Positions 1 through 9,540 of a stretch of DNA of 41,260 bases are shown piece after piece. Both the position numbers and the translations under genes were made by a program. Each line of letters begins with the position of its first letter. The stretch's first letter is position 1. The notes beneath the pieces were generated by a model. The model saw only the letters and a program-made list of their open reading frames with translations. It had not been told where the DNA came from and did no database searches. Source of the DNA: Gammaproteobacteria bacterium. Lineage in GTDB: Bacteria; Pseudomonadota; Gammaproteobacteria; DSM-16500. The stretch lies in contig BMAH01000019.1 of the NCBI GenBank assembly GCA_014132615.1, positions 1 through 41,260 on the forward strand. Reading direction: 5' to 3'.

Positions 1-246
1 ATCTAAAACTAGGTAACTATTGAATTTATTTAAATTGGCTAAATGTATATCAGCATTATAATAATGATTAAGCAAATAATGCTCTAAGAAATTAGCATGA
101 TTATTAAAAACAGAAAACTCACTTTGCTTAGTAATATAGGCGTAGCCAAAGTAAGTAATATCAATTTTGTGCAGAGGTTTGCATATATCCCTCAATTCGT
201 TAGCATGGGTTAGGCAAGGATGGTTTTTGATATGTTTATTTTTCAT
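1..246 (-). CDS. N-terminal part of a probable LuxR-family-like regulator (cut by window edge)
   Basis: Reading leftward from an ATG at 246 the frame stays open for 82 codons to the window edge, so only the N-terminus is present. The translation contains ICKPLHKIDITYFGYAYI and a later stretch with HYLLNHYYNADIHL. This pattern resembles the N-terminal sensory region of the LuxR-type (GerE helix-turn-helix) regulators that are abundant in Legionella-like bacteria. The DNA-binding half, which would prove it, lies outside the window. An in-frame ATG at 255 (starting MQYMKN) is an alternative start; neither has a strong Shine-Dalgarno. The open frame is directly visible; the family call is from memory of related proteins and is tentative. 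Confidence 0.5.
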   Translation of the reverse strand, partial: MKNKHIKNHPCLTHANELRDICKPLHKIDITYFGYAYITKQSEFSVFNNHANFLEHYLLNHYYNADIHLANLNKFNSYLVLD

Positions 247-416
247 ATACTGCATTCTGCATTTCAACGTGTTGCTCAAAAGGATTAAATTACATTTTGT
301 GCAATTTTAGTTCATATTCTTTATAAGTGCAAATTAAATTAATATGCAAAATTATCTAAGTTATTGATTAATAGTCTGACTCAACACAAAAAGTAGCTTT
401 ATCAAAAGGAAGGTCT

Positions 417-476
417 ATGCTAGAAAAAAATAATGGGATTTCACTGCTCCGTTTTTTATCGTTTAGGTTAAGGTAA
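417..476 (+). CDS. possible 19-residue small ORF with strong ribosome binding site
   Basis: ATG at 417 follows an AAGGAAGG Shine-Dalgarno at a suitable distance. It opens a 19-codon frame reading MLEKNNGISLLRFLSFRLR and ends with TAA at 474-476. The hairpin that terminates valS on the other strand begins at the very next base. The peptide is basic at its C-terminus (RFLSFRLR). No family is recognised. It could be a leader peptide, a small functional peptide, or chance; the good ribosome binding site is the only positive sign. Confidence 0.25.
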   Translation: MLEKNNGISLLRFLSFRLR

Positions 477-496
477 AAGGGGCATGGTAGCCCCTT
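477..496 (-). terminator. rho-independent terminator after valS
   Basis: Seven-base stem (AAGGGGC with GCCCCTT) and six-base loop, located just past the valS stop. On the minus strand it is followed by TTTTACC, giving a short U tract. Confidence 0.6.
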
Positions 497-507
497 AACT
501 CAAAGTA

Positions 508-3270
508 TTAAGCTAGCTTTTGTAATTGCTCTTTAAGCTTAGCTAAAGTCGTTTCTATTTCCTGGTGTTTAGCTTTTTCTTTTTCAACAACAGGCACAGG
601 CGCTTTTTCCACAAACGTAGGATTTTGCAGTTTATTTGCAATACCAGTCAGTTCCTTCTCAAGTTTCGCAATTTCTCTATTTAAACGCGCTGTTTCTTCT
701 TCTTTATTAATAAAGCCAGCCATAGGAATAAAGATTTCTAATTCATCTACAAAGGCAGTAGCTGAAGGTGGTGGAGAATCTTGCTCGCTAAGCCAATTAA
801 TGCTTTCTAAACGTGCTAGCGTCATGATTAAATTGTGCTGCTTCGCAACATAATCTCTATCTTGCCCAGTGCCTTTACGTAATAGAATTGGTAAGGGTTT
901 GCCAGGTGCAATATTCATTTCACTGCGTATGGTCCTAATCGCAACAATCACTCGCTTAAGCCATTCAATTTGATCCACTGCAGTTTGATCAATTAAGTTA
1001 GACTCTTCACGTGGGTAAGGTTGTAGCATAATGCTATTTCCCTCTTTGTGCGCAAGTGGAGCGATGCGTTGCCAAATTTCTTCTGTGATAAAAGGCATAA
1101 TAGGATGAAGTAAACGCAATAAAGTTTCTAAGACATTCACTAATGTATGCCTGGTTCCATTTTGTATGTCTGAATTTTCATTACCGGTTAAAATAGGTTT
1201 AGATAATTCTAAATACCAATCACAAAATTCATTCCAGGTAAAATCATAAAGTGCATGCGCAAATAAATCGAAACGATATTGCTTCAATGCTAAATGTGCA
1301 GCTTCAATGGTTGTTTGCAAGCGCGATAAAATCCATTTATCGATAGCAGATAAAGCGTTAGCCTCTACCGCTTCAATTTTTTTGTCTTCTGTATTCATCA
1401 TCACATAACGTGATGCATTCCATAATTTATTACAAAAATTTCTATAGCCGGCTAAACGATTAGTGTCAAAACGTATATCTCTTGTGTAAGAAGCAACGGA
1501 GCAGAAAGTAAAGCGCAATGCATCCGTGCCATAACTTGGAATACCTTCAGGGAATTCTTTACGGGTCGCTTTTTCAATTTTTTGTGCCATGGCAGGTTGC
1601 ATGAGACTGTAAGTACGTTTTTGTACTAAGGCATCAGCTGAAATACCGTCGATTAAATCAATGGGATCGAGCACATTTCCCTTCGATTTTGACATTTTAT
1701 GACCTTCTGCATCGCGAATAAGGCCTGTGATATAGACTTCGCGGAAGGGTACTTGACCAGTAAATTTAAGACTCATCATTATCATTCTTGCTACCCAAAA
1801 GAAGATGATATCAAAGCCAGTTACTAATACATTGGTAGGAAAGAAAGTATCTAATTCAATAGTATCTTTAGGCCAGCCTAATGAAGAAAAAGGCCAGAGG
1901 GCAGATGAAAACCAAGTGTCTAATACATCTTCATCTTGTTTAAGAATAATGTCATCTGCAAGGTTATAACGTTTTCTAACATCTACTTCATCTTGTCCTA
2001 CGTAAATTCCATTTGCTTCATCATACCAAACAGGAATGCGATGTCCCCACCATAACTGACGGCTGATACACCAATCTTCAATGTTATGCATCCATTGAAA
2101 ATAAGTTTTATTCCAATTTTCAGGTACAAACGCAATGTCACCATTTTCTACTGCCTTAATGGCAGGTTCTGCTAAGAGCTTAGAATTGACATACCATTGA
2201 TAAGTTAAATAAGGTTCAATAACGGCATTAGATCTATCGCCACGTGGCACTTTTAACTTGTGATTATCAATTTTTTCTATTAACGATTGTGCTTCTAAAT
2301 CCGCGACGATTTTTTTTCTCGCAGCAAAGCGTTCTAAACCTTGGTAAGCAGTAGGAACTTGATCATTTAAATGAGCGGTAGGGGTAAATATATTAATAGG
2401 TGTTAAACCATGTCTAGTGCCTACAGCGTAATCGTTAAAATCATGAGCGGGCGTAATTTTAACGCAACCTGTACCAAAAAGGGGATCGACGTAATCATCT
2501 GCAATGATAGGAATCGTTCTATCGGTTAAAGGAAGTTTCACTTCTTTACCGATTAAATGTTTATAACGTTCATCATCAGGATGCACAGCAACCGCAACGT
2601 CACCTAACAATGTTTCAGGTCTAGTCGTTGCAACAACTAAGTAACCTGATTCTTGCGCTAAGGGATAACGAATATGCCAAAGCTTCCCATCTTCTTCTTG
2701 ATTAACGACTTCTAAATCTGAAATTGCCGTTAATAAAACGGGATCCCAATTAACTAAACGTTTACCTCGGTAAATCAAACCTTCTTCATAGAGTTTGATG
2801 AATACTTCGCGCACGGCTTGCGATAACTCATCATCCATCGTAAATCGTTCACGAGACCAATCCATAGAAGCACCCAAGCGACGTAATTGTCGTGTGATAT
2901 TGCCGCCTGATTCTTCTTTCCATTCCCAAATTTTTTCTACAAAGGCATCGCGGCCTAAATCATGACGCGTTTTATTTTCTACATTTAACCGTCTTTCTAC
3001 AACCATTTGTGTGGCAATACCTGCATGATCGGTTCCTGTTTGCCACAATGTATTTTTACCCATCATGCGTTGATAACGAATAAGCACATCAATGAGTGTG
3101 AATCCAAAACCATGTCCCATGTGTAAACTACCAGTCACATTAGGCGGTGGCAGCATAATGCAATAAGGTGCACCTTGGCCACTGGGGGCGAAATACCCTT
3201 TTTCTTCCCAAGTTTGATACCAATGTTGTTCAATGGATTGCGGATTATAAACTTTATCTATATTCGTCAT
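508..3270 (-). CDS. valS: valyl-tRNA synthetase
   Basis: Cytoplasmic class Ia aminoacyl-tRNA synthetase charging tRNA-Val. The 920-residue length is close to other gammaproteobacterial ValRS. Visible landmarks are the HIGH signature as HMGH at 50-53 within [13 protein letters not shown], the CP1 editing domain with [10 protein letters not shown] at about 215-224 (hydrolysis of mischarged Thr-tRNA), the KMSKS loop at 525-529, and the gammaproteobacterial insert before GTDALRFT. The C-terminal 60 or so residues are Lys/Glu-rich and coiled-coil-like, as expected for the tRNA-contacting arm. It is the last gene of pepA-holC-valS, 25 bases after holC, and is followed by a terminator hairpin. The identification is secure. 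Confidence 0.98.
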   Translation of the reverse strand: MTNIDKVYNPQSIEQHWYQTWEEKGYFAPSGQGAPYCIMLPPPNVTGSLHMGHGFGFTLIDVLIRYQRMMGKNTLWQTGTDHAGIATQMVVERRLNVENKTRHDLGRDAFVEKIWEWKEESGGNITRQLRRLGASMDWSRERFTMDDELSQAVREVFIKLYEEGLIYRGKRLVNWDPVLLTAISDLEVVNQEEDGKLWHIRYPLAQESGYLVVATTRPETLLGDVAVAVHPDDERYKHLIGKEVKLPLTDRTIPIIADDYVDPLFGTGCVKITPAHDFNDYAVGTRHGLTPINIFTPTAHLNDQVPTAYQGLERFAARKKIVADLEAQSLIEKIDNHKLKVPRGDRSNAVIEPYLTYQWYVNSKLLAEPAIKAVENGDIAFVPENWNKTYFQWMHNIEDWCISRQLWWGHRIPVWYDEANGIYVGQDEVDVRKRYNLADDIILKQDEDVLDTWFSSALWPFSSLGWPKDTIELDTFFPTNVLVTGFDIIFFWVARMIMMSLKFTGQVPFREVYITGLIRDAEGHKMSKSKGNVLDPIDLIDGISADALVQKRTYSLMQPAMAQKIEKATRKEFPEGIPSYGTDALRFTFCSVASYTRDIRFDTNRLAGYRNFCNKLWNASRYVMMNTEDKKIEAVEANALSAIDKWILSRLQTTIEAAHLALKQYRFDLFAHALYDFTWNEFCDWYLELSKPILTGNENSDIQNGTRHTLVNVLETLLRLLHPIMPFITEEIWQRIAPLAHKEGNSIMLQPYPREESNLIDQTAVDQIEWLKRVIVAIRTIRSEMNIAPGKPLPILLRKGTGQDRDYVAKQHNLIMTLARLESINWLSEQDSPPPSATAFVDELEIFIPMAGFINKEEETARLNREIAKLEKELTGIANKLQNPTFVEKAPVPVVEKEKAKHQEIETTLAKLKEQLQKLA

Positions 3271-3295
3271 GCTCTTCTCTATGATTAATCAGATG

Positions 3296-3736
3296 TTAAG
3301 CTTGGTGAGCTTTTAATTTATGTGTATTTAATGTAAATCCTGAGTCGCGGTAGTGGCGATAGCGCTCACGTGCTAATTGTTGCACAAGGGGCTCTGTAAA
3401 AACAATTTCTATAATGTGCTCAAATTGCTTAGCAAAGCTTGGTACAGTCGTGCATAAATTTATCAACACATCGTGATGAGAAGGGACGCTCTCTTGATAA
3501 CCAATTTGTATAGCAGGGGGATTTACCTCCCCCGCTTGATAAATGGTATGGGGTAAAAAGCTATCTTCTTTAAACGTCCATAATAACGCATCTAAACGTT
3601 CTGCTTCTGCTGCCGTTTCTGTATGGAGATAAATTTTTTGTTGAGCAGCATAATATTTCTCAACTAGCCCACAAGCAAAAAACCACGATTTTTGTGCACT
3701 TTCTGTTTCTAGCACGAAAAAATCAACTTTTGGCAT
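3296..3736 (-). CDS. holC: DNA polymerase III chi subunit
   Basis: This 146-residue protein matches the HolC family: short, with an early VDFFVLE strand, AEAERLDALLWTF in the middle and an ending region containing RERYRHYRDSGF. Chi joins the clamp-loader complex through psi and binds the C-terminal tail of single-strand DNA-binding protein, linking the replicase to SSB-coated template. Its start overlaps the pepA stop by 14 bases and it precedes valS, the conserved gammaproteobacterial order pepA-holC-valS, which supports the call as much as the sequence does. Translational coupling to pepA is likely. Nothing looks damaged. Confidence 0.9.
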   Translation of the reverse strand: MPKVDFFVLETESAQKSWFFACGLVEKYYAAQQKIYLHTETAAEAERLDALLWTFKEDSFLPHTIYQAGEVNPPAIQIGYQESVPSHHDVLINLCTTVPSFAKQFEHIIEIVFTEPLVQQLARERYRHYRDSGFTLNTHKLKAHQA

Positions 3737-5225
3737 GTTGATTAACCTTATCTAGCAGATATTGAACCAATAAAGGAACAGGACGTCCAGTTGCCATGCG
3801 TTCACTAGTTCCCATCATCATGGCAGCAGTGCCTGCAACATCTAAATGCGCCCAGCGGAATTTCTTAGCAAAACGCGATAAAAAGCAGGCAGCGGTAATG
3901 GTTCCTGCTGAGCGACCACCTGTATTTGCCATATCAGCAAAGGGGCTTTTGATTTGTTCTTGATATTCATCCCAAAGCGGTAGTTGCCATGCTCTATCAT
4001 TGCTTTCAATGCCTGCTTTTAATAAATCCTGAGCTAGCGCTTCATCGTTTGCAATTAAACCTGAGGCATGAAAACCAAGTGCAATCACCACTGCGCCGGT
4101 TAATGTAGCAATATCAATCACGACATCAGGCTTATAGCGCTCGCAATAAGTGAGGGCATCACCTAGGATTAAACGCCCTTCTGCGTCAGTGCTTATGACT
4201 TCAATAGTTTGACCTGACATGCTGGTTAAAATATCTTCAGGCTTATAACCTGTTCCCCCTGGCATATTTTCTACGGCGGGTATAATCCCCACGATATTAA
4301 TAGGTAAATCTAATTCAGCTGCCGCTTTTAAGGTGCCTAGCACAGAGGCAGCACCGCACATGTCGTATTTCATTCCTACCATGGCATCGGCTGGTTTTAA
4401 CGAATTACCACCCGTGTCAAAAGTGACACCTTTGCCAATTAGGGCAACGGGGGCTTTTTTCTTATCTGCACCTTTATATTCTAGGCAAATCAATTTAGCG
4501 TCTTCAGCACTCCCTTGAGAGACACCTAATAAAGCACCCATCTTAAGCTTTTGCATATCTTTTTCTTCCAAGATAGTTAAGCTTAATTTTTTATATTGCT
4601 TAGCCAATTCTTTAGCTTGTTCTGCTAAAAACGTGGGAGTGCAAATATTACTAGGTAAATTAGCTAAATTTTTGGTTAAAAATACACCATTAGCGATAGC
4701 TTCCCCTTGTTTTAGAGCTAAATTCGCCATTTTTTGTTGCTTACTATCAGGTGTATCGATAGTAAATTCTTTTAGGAAAACGGGTTCTTTATCGCTTTTA
4801 AATAGATCAAATTGATAAAGAGCATCCGAAATGGCTTCAGTGATTTGTTTTATTTTCCAAGCTAAATCTTGGTTTGGAATGTCCACTTCAGTTAAATAGC
4901 AGGTAGCAGCGCTTGCTTTAGTCGCAATTAAAGACTTGCCTGCAGCTATGATTAATTTACGAAAGCCAGTAGGCGTAAGGCTGCCTTCCTTGCCACAGCC
5001 TATAAGCATAATGTGCTCCATCGCGGCATTAGCAGGATATAGCGATAATATTTGGTTTTTTTTGCCGCTAAACGTACCGCGTTTGAGTAATTGTTGTATA
5101 TGTCCCTGCAGGGTTTTATCGATTAATTTGGCGCTTGGGGTTAATTCTTTATTTTCGTAAATGCCAATCATTAGGCAGGTTTTGCCTTGTTTATTGAGGT
5201 CAGTCGTTTTGACGCTAAACTTCAT
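3723..5225 (-). CDS. pepA: leucyl aminopeptidase (cytosol aminopeptidase, peptidase family M17)
   Basis: Two-metal aminopeptidase that removes N-terminal residues from peptides; in Escherichia coli PepA also binds DNA as a transcription and recombination cofactor. The metal and catalytic residues are present: K265 and D270 in GKGVTFDTGG, K277, D288 in MKYDMCG, and D347/E349/R351 in STDAEGRL. At 500 residues it matches E. coli PepA (503). The frame extends four codons further to a GTG, but the ATG at 5225 (MKFSVKT) is preferred because GGAG lies seven bases upstream of it and the family starts there. First gene of pepA-holC-valS, overlapping holC by 14 bases and divergent from lptF. Confidence 0.96.
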   Translation of the reverse strand: MKFSVKTTDLNKQGKTCLMIGIYENKELTPSAKLIDKTLQGHIQQLLKRGTFSGKKNQILSLYPANAAMEHIMLIGCGKEGSLTPTGFRKLIIAAGKSLIATKASAATCYLTEVDIPNQDLAWKIKQITEAISDALYQFDLFKSDKEPVFLKEFTIDTPDSKQQKMANLALKQGEAIANGVFLTKNLANLPSNICTPTFLAEQAKELAKQYKKLSLTILEEKDMQKLKMGALLGVSQGSAEDAKLICLEYKGADKKKAPVALIGKGVTFDTGGNSLKPADAMVGMKYDMCGAASVLGTLKAAAELDLPINIVGIIPAVENMPGGTGYKPEDILTSMSGQTIEVISTDAEGRLILGDALTYCERYKPDVVIDIATLTGAVVIALGFHASGLIANDEALAQDLLKAGIESNDRAWQLPLWDEYQEQIKSPFADMANTGGRSAGTITAACFLSRFAKKFRWAHLDVAGTAAMMMGTSERMATGRPVPLLVQYLLDKVNQHAKS

Positions 5226-5278
5226 GTTTTGCTCCACAGGGTTAATATATCTTTTAGAGTTTATTCAAAAAAAAAGAT

Positions 5279-5305
5279 TTGTCACTCGCTACTTCGAGTT
5301 ATAAT
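5279..5305 (+). promoter_or_regulatory. candidate sigma-70 promoter for lptFG, with inverted repeat in the spacer
   Basis: TTGTCA (5279-5284) and a perfect TATAAT (5300-5305) are separated by 15 bases, 50 bases upstream of lptF. The spacer region contains the inverted repeat ACTCG/CGAGT (5284-5288 and 5295-5299), which could be an operator. The spacing is slightly short for sigma-70. Confidence 0.5.
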
Positions 5306-5354
5306 TAGACCAGTTTTCTAAGTAACTGTCTTTTAGCTAAATGAAGGTTAGCCT

Positions 5355-6452
5355 GTGATTATCAGCAGATATCTCTCGCGAGAAGTAGTAAGCACTTTAT
5401 TAGTGATCACGGTCATTTTAGTGGTGGCTTTTTTAAGTCAACAAATGGTGCGTTACTTAAACTTTGTTGCAATAGGTAAAATTCCTACCAGCGTCTTTTT
5501 GCAATTAGTGAGTTTTGAAGCGCCCTATTTATTTGCTCTACTATTGCCGCTTGGTTTGTATTTAGGGATTATTTTCGCCTACGGGCGCCTATATGCGGAC
5601 AATGAAATGCTAGTGCTGCAAATGTGCGGCTACGGCCAAAGGCGGCTTATTCGTCTCACTCTTTTTGTTGCGATGCTCGTTGCTGTAGCGGTTTTATACC
5701 TCATGCTGTGGGTAAATCCCTGGATATCGGGGAAGCGCGAGCAAGCAATGGGAAATAATGAGGTAACACTGCATTTAATTGAAACTCTGATACCTGGTCG
5801 CTTCCAAGCGAGTCCTGATGGAAGGCATGTTATGTACGTAGAGAAATTGTCACGGGACAGGCAGCGAGCGCAACATGTTTTTCTAGCACAAGAAAAAGTA
5901 TTGCCTGATGCACAACCTAATGGACAGCGAGCTTGGACATTAGTTGTAGCTAAAGAAGGTTATCAAGAAAAAGATAAAGAATCTGCCGATCAATTTTTTG
6001 TAACAACGGATGGTTATCGCTACGAAGGCATACCAGGTCAAAATGATTATAAAATTATTCAATTTAAAAAATACAATGTACGCATTCCACAACCTGAAGT
6101 GAAAGCCAATCATACGGAAGTAGAATCCATGTCTACAGCAGAACTTTGGCAGGATTATAAAAATCCAGAAAGCGCTGCTGAGTTACAGTGGCGCGTTTCT
6201 TTGGCTATTTCTGCATTATTGCTAGCTTTGTTAGCGGTGCCTTTGAGTTCTGTGCGTCCCAGACGAGGGCGTTATCTCACTTTACTTCCTGCTATTTTAA
6301 TTTATATCGTGTATGTTAATTTCCTCATTATTGCTAGACGATGGACTGAAGAAGGTAGTATTTCAATTTATCTAGGCATGTGGTGGGTGCATGTACTCAT
6401 GCTAATCTTAGTGTTAGCCGTATTGTTTTATAATAAACGGCAATGGAAATAA
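5355..6452 (+). CDS. lptF: lipopolysaccharide export permease LptF
   Basis: Inner-membrane half of the LptB2FG ABC transporter that extracts LPS from the inner membrane and feeds the Lpt bridge. The 365-residue protein has the family layout: three hydrophobic segments in the first ~115 residues, a periplasmic beta-jellyroll-type domain (about 125-260) and three more segments at the end. The N-terminus MIISRYLSREVVSTLLVIT is typical. The start is GTG at 5355 with GAAGG about seven bases upstream. It is divergent from pepA and three bases from lptG; this pepA/lptFG divergence is the same as in E. coli. No oddities seen. Confidence 0.95.
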   Translation: MIISRYLSREVVSTLLVITVILVVAFLSQQMVRYLNFVAIGKIPTSVFLQLVSFEAPYLFALLLPLGLYLGIIFAYGRLYADNEMLVLQMCGYGQRRLIRLTLFVAMLVAVAVLYLMLWVNPWISGKREQAMGNNEVTLHLIETLIPGRFQASPDGRHVMYVEKLSRDRQRAQHVFLAQEKVLPDAQPNGQRAWTLVVAKEGYQEKDKESADQFFVTTDGYRYEGIPGQNDYKIIQFKKYNVRIPQPEVKANHTEVESMSTAELWQDYKNPESAAELQWRVSLAISALLLALLAVPLSSVRPRRGRYLTLLPAILIYIVYVNFLIIARRWTEEGSISIYLGMWWVHVLMLILVLAVLFYNKRQWK

Positions 6453-6455
6453 GCC

Positions 6456-7529
6456 ATGATTAAAATTTTGCAGCGTTATATTGGAAGTACTATTGCAAAT
6501 GCAACTGGATTGGTTTGCCTAATTATCACAGGGATTTTGTCTCTTATTCTTTTATTAAGAGAATTAAAAAATATTGGTGAAGGCGATTATGGCTTAGGTG
6601 AAGCTATTTTTTACATGGTGTTGCGATTACCTAATGAGCTTTATCAATTTTCTCCCATGCTAATTTTGCTAGGATGCATCATTGGCTTGAGTATCCTTTC
6701 CTCCCATCGCGAATTAGCTGTGATGCGTGCATCGGGTTTTTCTATCAAGCAAATTATTGTTAGCGTATTAGGTTCTGCTTTCTTATTAATTTTACTCATT
6801 ACTGCATTAGGAGAATGGGCTGGTCCTAGTCTCAGCTCTAAAGCAGAAGTACGCAAAGAAAATGCGCAAAACGGCGGCCAAACCGTGGTGACTGCAACCG
6901 GTGTCTGGTTTCATGTCGATAATAATTTTATCCACGTCCAGCACGTTGTAGGTAGACAATTGCTAGAAGGGGTAACACGCTATCAATTTAATAATGATGA
7001 GCAACTACAAGCCGCCTATTACGCAAAAAGTATGGAATTAAAAAACGGTGAATGGCAAATGAAGGAAGTGAGTAAAACCACTTTTTACCCTGAACGAACC
7101 AAAAGTGAATTTTTAAAAGAAGCCGAATGGGGTGTAAAGTTTAATCATAATTTATTAAACGTAGGCTTGGTTGAACCAGATCAAATGTCGCTGCCCAAGC
7201 TTGCAAAAATGGCCTCTTATTTAAAACGTAATGGGTTACAAGCAAGTGAGTATCAATTCGACTTTTGGAAGCGCATATTTCAACCTTTAGCTTCTTTAGT
7301 CATGATTTTTTTAGCTATTCCTTTTGTTTTAGGCGCTCTCAGTGCAACCACTATGGGCTGGCGTATCATGGCTGGAATTTTAGCGGGGTTTGGCTTTTTT
7401 ATATTAAATGCCATGTTAGGGCAATTGTGTATTGTTTTTCAATTTCCCCCTATAGCCGCTGCTTTCCTGCCGCCCTTATTATTTGCATTCTTGGGTATTC
7501 TCTTGTGTAAAAAATTGATAAAAAATTGA
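6456..7529 (+). CDS. lptG: lipopolysaccharide export permease LptG
   Basis: Partner of LptF in the LptB2FG transporter. The 357 residues show the same topology: N-terminal membrane segments including FSPMLILLGCIIGLSILS, the conserved stretch ELAVMRASGFS (about 88-98, the cytoplasmic coupling region that contacts LptB), a periplasmic domain, and C-terminal membrane segments. It starts three bases after lptF, so the two form one transcription unit. The last codons lie inside a triplicated 11-base repeat that encodes the terminal KKLIKN and runs past the stop, a probable slippage product that may have altered the tail. Confidence 0.95.
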   Translation: MIKILQRYIGSTIANATGLVCLIITGILSLILLLRELKNIGEGDYGLGEAIFYMVLRLPNELYQFSPMLILLGCIIGLSILSSHRELAVMRASGFSIKQIIVSVLGSAFLLILLITALGEWAGPSLSSKAEVRKENAQNGGQTVVTATGVWFHVDNNFIHVQHVVGRQLLEGVTRYQFNNDEQLQAAYYAKSMELKNGEWQMKEVSKTTFYPERTKSEFLKEAEWGVKFNHNLLNVGLVEPDQMSLPKLAKMASYLKRNGLQASEYQFDFWKRIFQPLASLVMIFLAIPFVLGALSATTMGWRIMAGILAGFGFFILNAMLGQLCIVFQFPPIAAAFLPPLLFAFLGILLCKKLIKN

Positions 7530-7541
7530 TAAAAAATTGAG
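7509..7541. repeat. three tandem 11-base A-rich repeats at the 3' end of lptG
   Basis: The unit AAAAAATTGAT recurs with period 11 (TTGA at 7515, 7526 and 7537). It spans the lptG stop codon at 7527-7529. Only three copies are present, consistent with replication slippage. Confidence 0.7.
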
Positions 7542-7558
7542 ATATATCTTCAGATTCT

Positions 7559-7585
7559 CTTGAATATTTCAAAGTCGCCTATATA
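7559..7585 (+). promoter_or_regulatory. heat-shock (sigma-32-type) promoter of htpG
   Basis: CTTGAA (7559-7564), a 13-base spacer, and CCTATATA (7578-7585) match the RpoH pattern CTTGAA-N13-CCCCATNT well. It lies about 40 bases upstream of the htpG start, which has its own GGAGG at 7613-7617. HtpG is a known RpoH target in other gammaproteobacteria; its use here is inferred. Confidence 0.65.
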
Positions 7586-7623
7586 GTATCCTCAAGAATA
7601 ATTGCAACATCTGGAGGATAATC

Positions 7624-9528
7624 ATGACTGTTGATGCTCATCAAGAAAAGCTTAGTTTTCAAGCAGAAGTAAAACAATTACTTAATATCGTCGTCCACTC
7701 ACTTTATAGCAACAAAGAAATATTTTTACGTGAATTAGTTTCAAATGCCTCAGATGCAATCGATAAGCTACGTTTTGAAGCGCTATCAGATCCTGCTTTA
7801 TTTGAAGCAAATTCAGATTTGCAAATCAAAGTTAGCTTTGACAAAGATGCAAAGACTATCACCATTAGTGATAATGGTATCGGTATGAGCCGTGAAGAAG
7901 TGATTGAAAATTTAGGTACCATTGCAAAATCAGGTACACGTGAATTTTTATCTCGCTTAACAGGCGATCAAAAGAAAGATGCACATTTAATTGGGCAATT
8001 TGGTGTAGGATTTTATTCGGCGTTTATCGTTGCAGATAAAGTGACAGTATTAACGCGACGCGCTGGACTAAGTGCTGAGCATGGTGTGAAATGGGAATCT
8101 AACGGTGATGGTGAATATACCATTACGAACATAGAGAAACCTTCACGTGGTACCGATATCATTTTACATTTAAAAGCAGATGAAGATGATTTCTTAAATA
8201 ATTGGCGTTTACGCAGTGTTATCACTAAATATTCAGATCATTTAAATTTACCTATCTTAATGCCTAAATTAAATGAAGATGAAAAACCGACTGATGAATG
8301 GGAAACAATCAATCGTGCAACAGCTTTATGGGCTTTGCCAAAAAATACAGTTAAGCCTGAACAGTATGATGAGTTTTATAAACATATTGCACATGATTTT
8401 GAAGGGCCGCTTGCTCACACACATCGAAAAGTAGAAGGCAATATCGATTACACAACTTTACTTTACATTCCTGCGCATGCTCCTTTTGATTTATGGCAAC
8501 GTGATACGCACCATGGTTTAAAATTGTATGTTCAACGCGTCTTTATTATGGATCAAGTTGAGCAATTCATGCCGCATTATTTACGTTTCGTACGCGGTGT
8601 TTTAGATACAACTGCATTACCGCTCAATATCTCTAGAGAAATATTGCAAGATCATCCCACTATTTCTAAGTTACGCCAAGCGCTAGTTCGTCATGTATTA
8701 GATTTATTGGAAAAATTAGCTAAAGATGAACCGCAAAAATATGCGGATTTCTGGCGCGAATTTGGTAATGTCTTAAAAGAAGGTCCAGCGGAAGACTTTG
8801 CTAATCGCGAACGCATAGCAAAATTACTGCGTTTTTCAACGAATGTTGAAGATACTCAAACAGTTTCATTAGAAACGTATGTATCACGCATGAAACCTAA
8901 TCAAAAGAAAATTTATTATATCACTGCGGAAAATATCAATGCTGCAAAATCTAGTCCACATTTAGAAATATTTCGCAAAAATAATATAGAGGTATTGTTG
9001 CTTACTGACAGAATAGATGAATGGGTCATTGCACATTTACCTGAATTTGAAGGTAAAGCATTGCAGTCAGTCGCTAAAGGGGATTTGCAATTAGAAGATA
9101 TTGTCGCTGAAGATGCAGAAGCTAAGCAAGAAGAAGAGAAAAAAGAAAAAGAGTTAACAGAAGAATTAAATCCTTTGCTAACTAAAGTAAAAACTTTTTT
9201 AGCTGACAAAGTAAAAGAAGTGCGTTTATCGCATCGTTTAACTACGTCTCCTGCTTGCTTAGTGAGAGATCAAGACGCGATGGGTCCACAAATGGAACGT
9301 TTGCTAAAAGCGGCTGGCCAGCCAGTGACTGAAGCAAAACCTATTTTGGAATTAAACCCAGAACACCGTATAGTGCGAAAATTAAATGAAAATACTAACG
9401 AAGAACAATTAAAAGAGTGGACAGTAATACTTTTTGAACAAGCTTTGTTAGCAGAAGGCAGTTCGCTACCTGATCCTGCTGCCTTTGTACAGCGAATTAA
9501 TAAATTATGGATGGAAATGTTTCACTAA
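7624..9528 (+). CDS. htpG: chaperone protein HtpG (bacterial Hsp90)
   Basis: Cytosolic ATP-dependent dimeric chaperone acting on late folding intermediates. The 634-residue protein has the full three-domain Hsp90 layout. The N-terminal GHKL ATPase carries [18 protein letters not shown] (about 35-52), DNGIGM, and [11 protein letters not shown] for the lid and ATP. A middle domain contains the catalytic-loop-like NISREILQ, and there is a C-terminal dimerisation domain. A highly charged stretch near 500 ([13 protein letters not shown]) is a flexible insertion. GGAGG sits seven bases before the ATG, behind a heat-shock-type promoter. The alanine dehydrogenase gene starts 12 bases after the stop, so it may be carried on the heat-shock transcript. 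Confidence 0.98.
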   Translation: MTVDAHQEKLSFQAEVKQLLNIVVHSLYSNKEIFLRELVSNASDAIDKLRFEALSDPALFEANSDLQIKVSFDKDAKTITISDNGIGMSREEVIENLGTIAKSGTREFLSRLTGDQKKDAHLIGQFGVGFYSAFIVADKVTVLTRRAGLSAEHGVKWESNGDGEYTITNIEKPSRGTDIILHLKADEDDFLNNWRLRSVITKYSDHLNLPILMPKLNEDEKPTDEWETINRATALWALPKNTVKPEQYDEFYKHIAHDFEGPLAHTHRKVEGNIDYTTLLYIPAHAPFDLWQRDTHHGLKLYVQRVFIMDQVEQFMPHYLRFVRGVLDTTALPLNISREILQDHPTISKLRQALVRHVLDLLEKLAKDEPQKYADFWREFGNVLKEGPAEDFANRERIAKLLRFSTNVEDTQTVSLETYVSRMKPNQKKIYYITAENINAAKSSPHLEIFRKNNIEVLLLTDRIDEWVIAHLPEFEGKALQSVAKGDLQLEDIVAEDAEAKQEEEKKEKELTEELNPLLTKVKTFLADKVKEVRLSHRLTTSPACLVRDQDAMGPQMERLLKAAGQPVTEAKPILELNPEHRIVRKLNENTNEEQLKEWTVILFEQALLAEGSSLPDPAAFVQRINKLWMEMFH

Positions 9529-9540
9529 CAGGAGAGCGCT

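Noticed and set aside
7509-7541. Direct repeats as a CRISPR or iteron array
   Set aside because: Only three contiguous 11-base A-rich units without spacers, overlapping the end of lptG; slippage is a simpler explanation.
8916-9209. 97-codon Ser/Asn-rich antisense frame inside htpG
   Set aside because: It is the mirror of htpG codon usage; no support as a gene.
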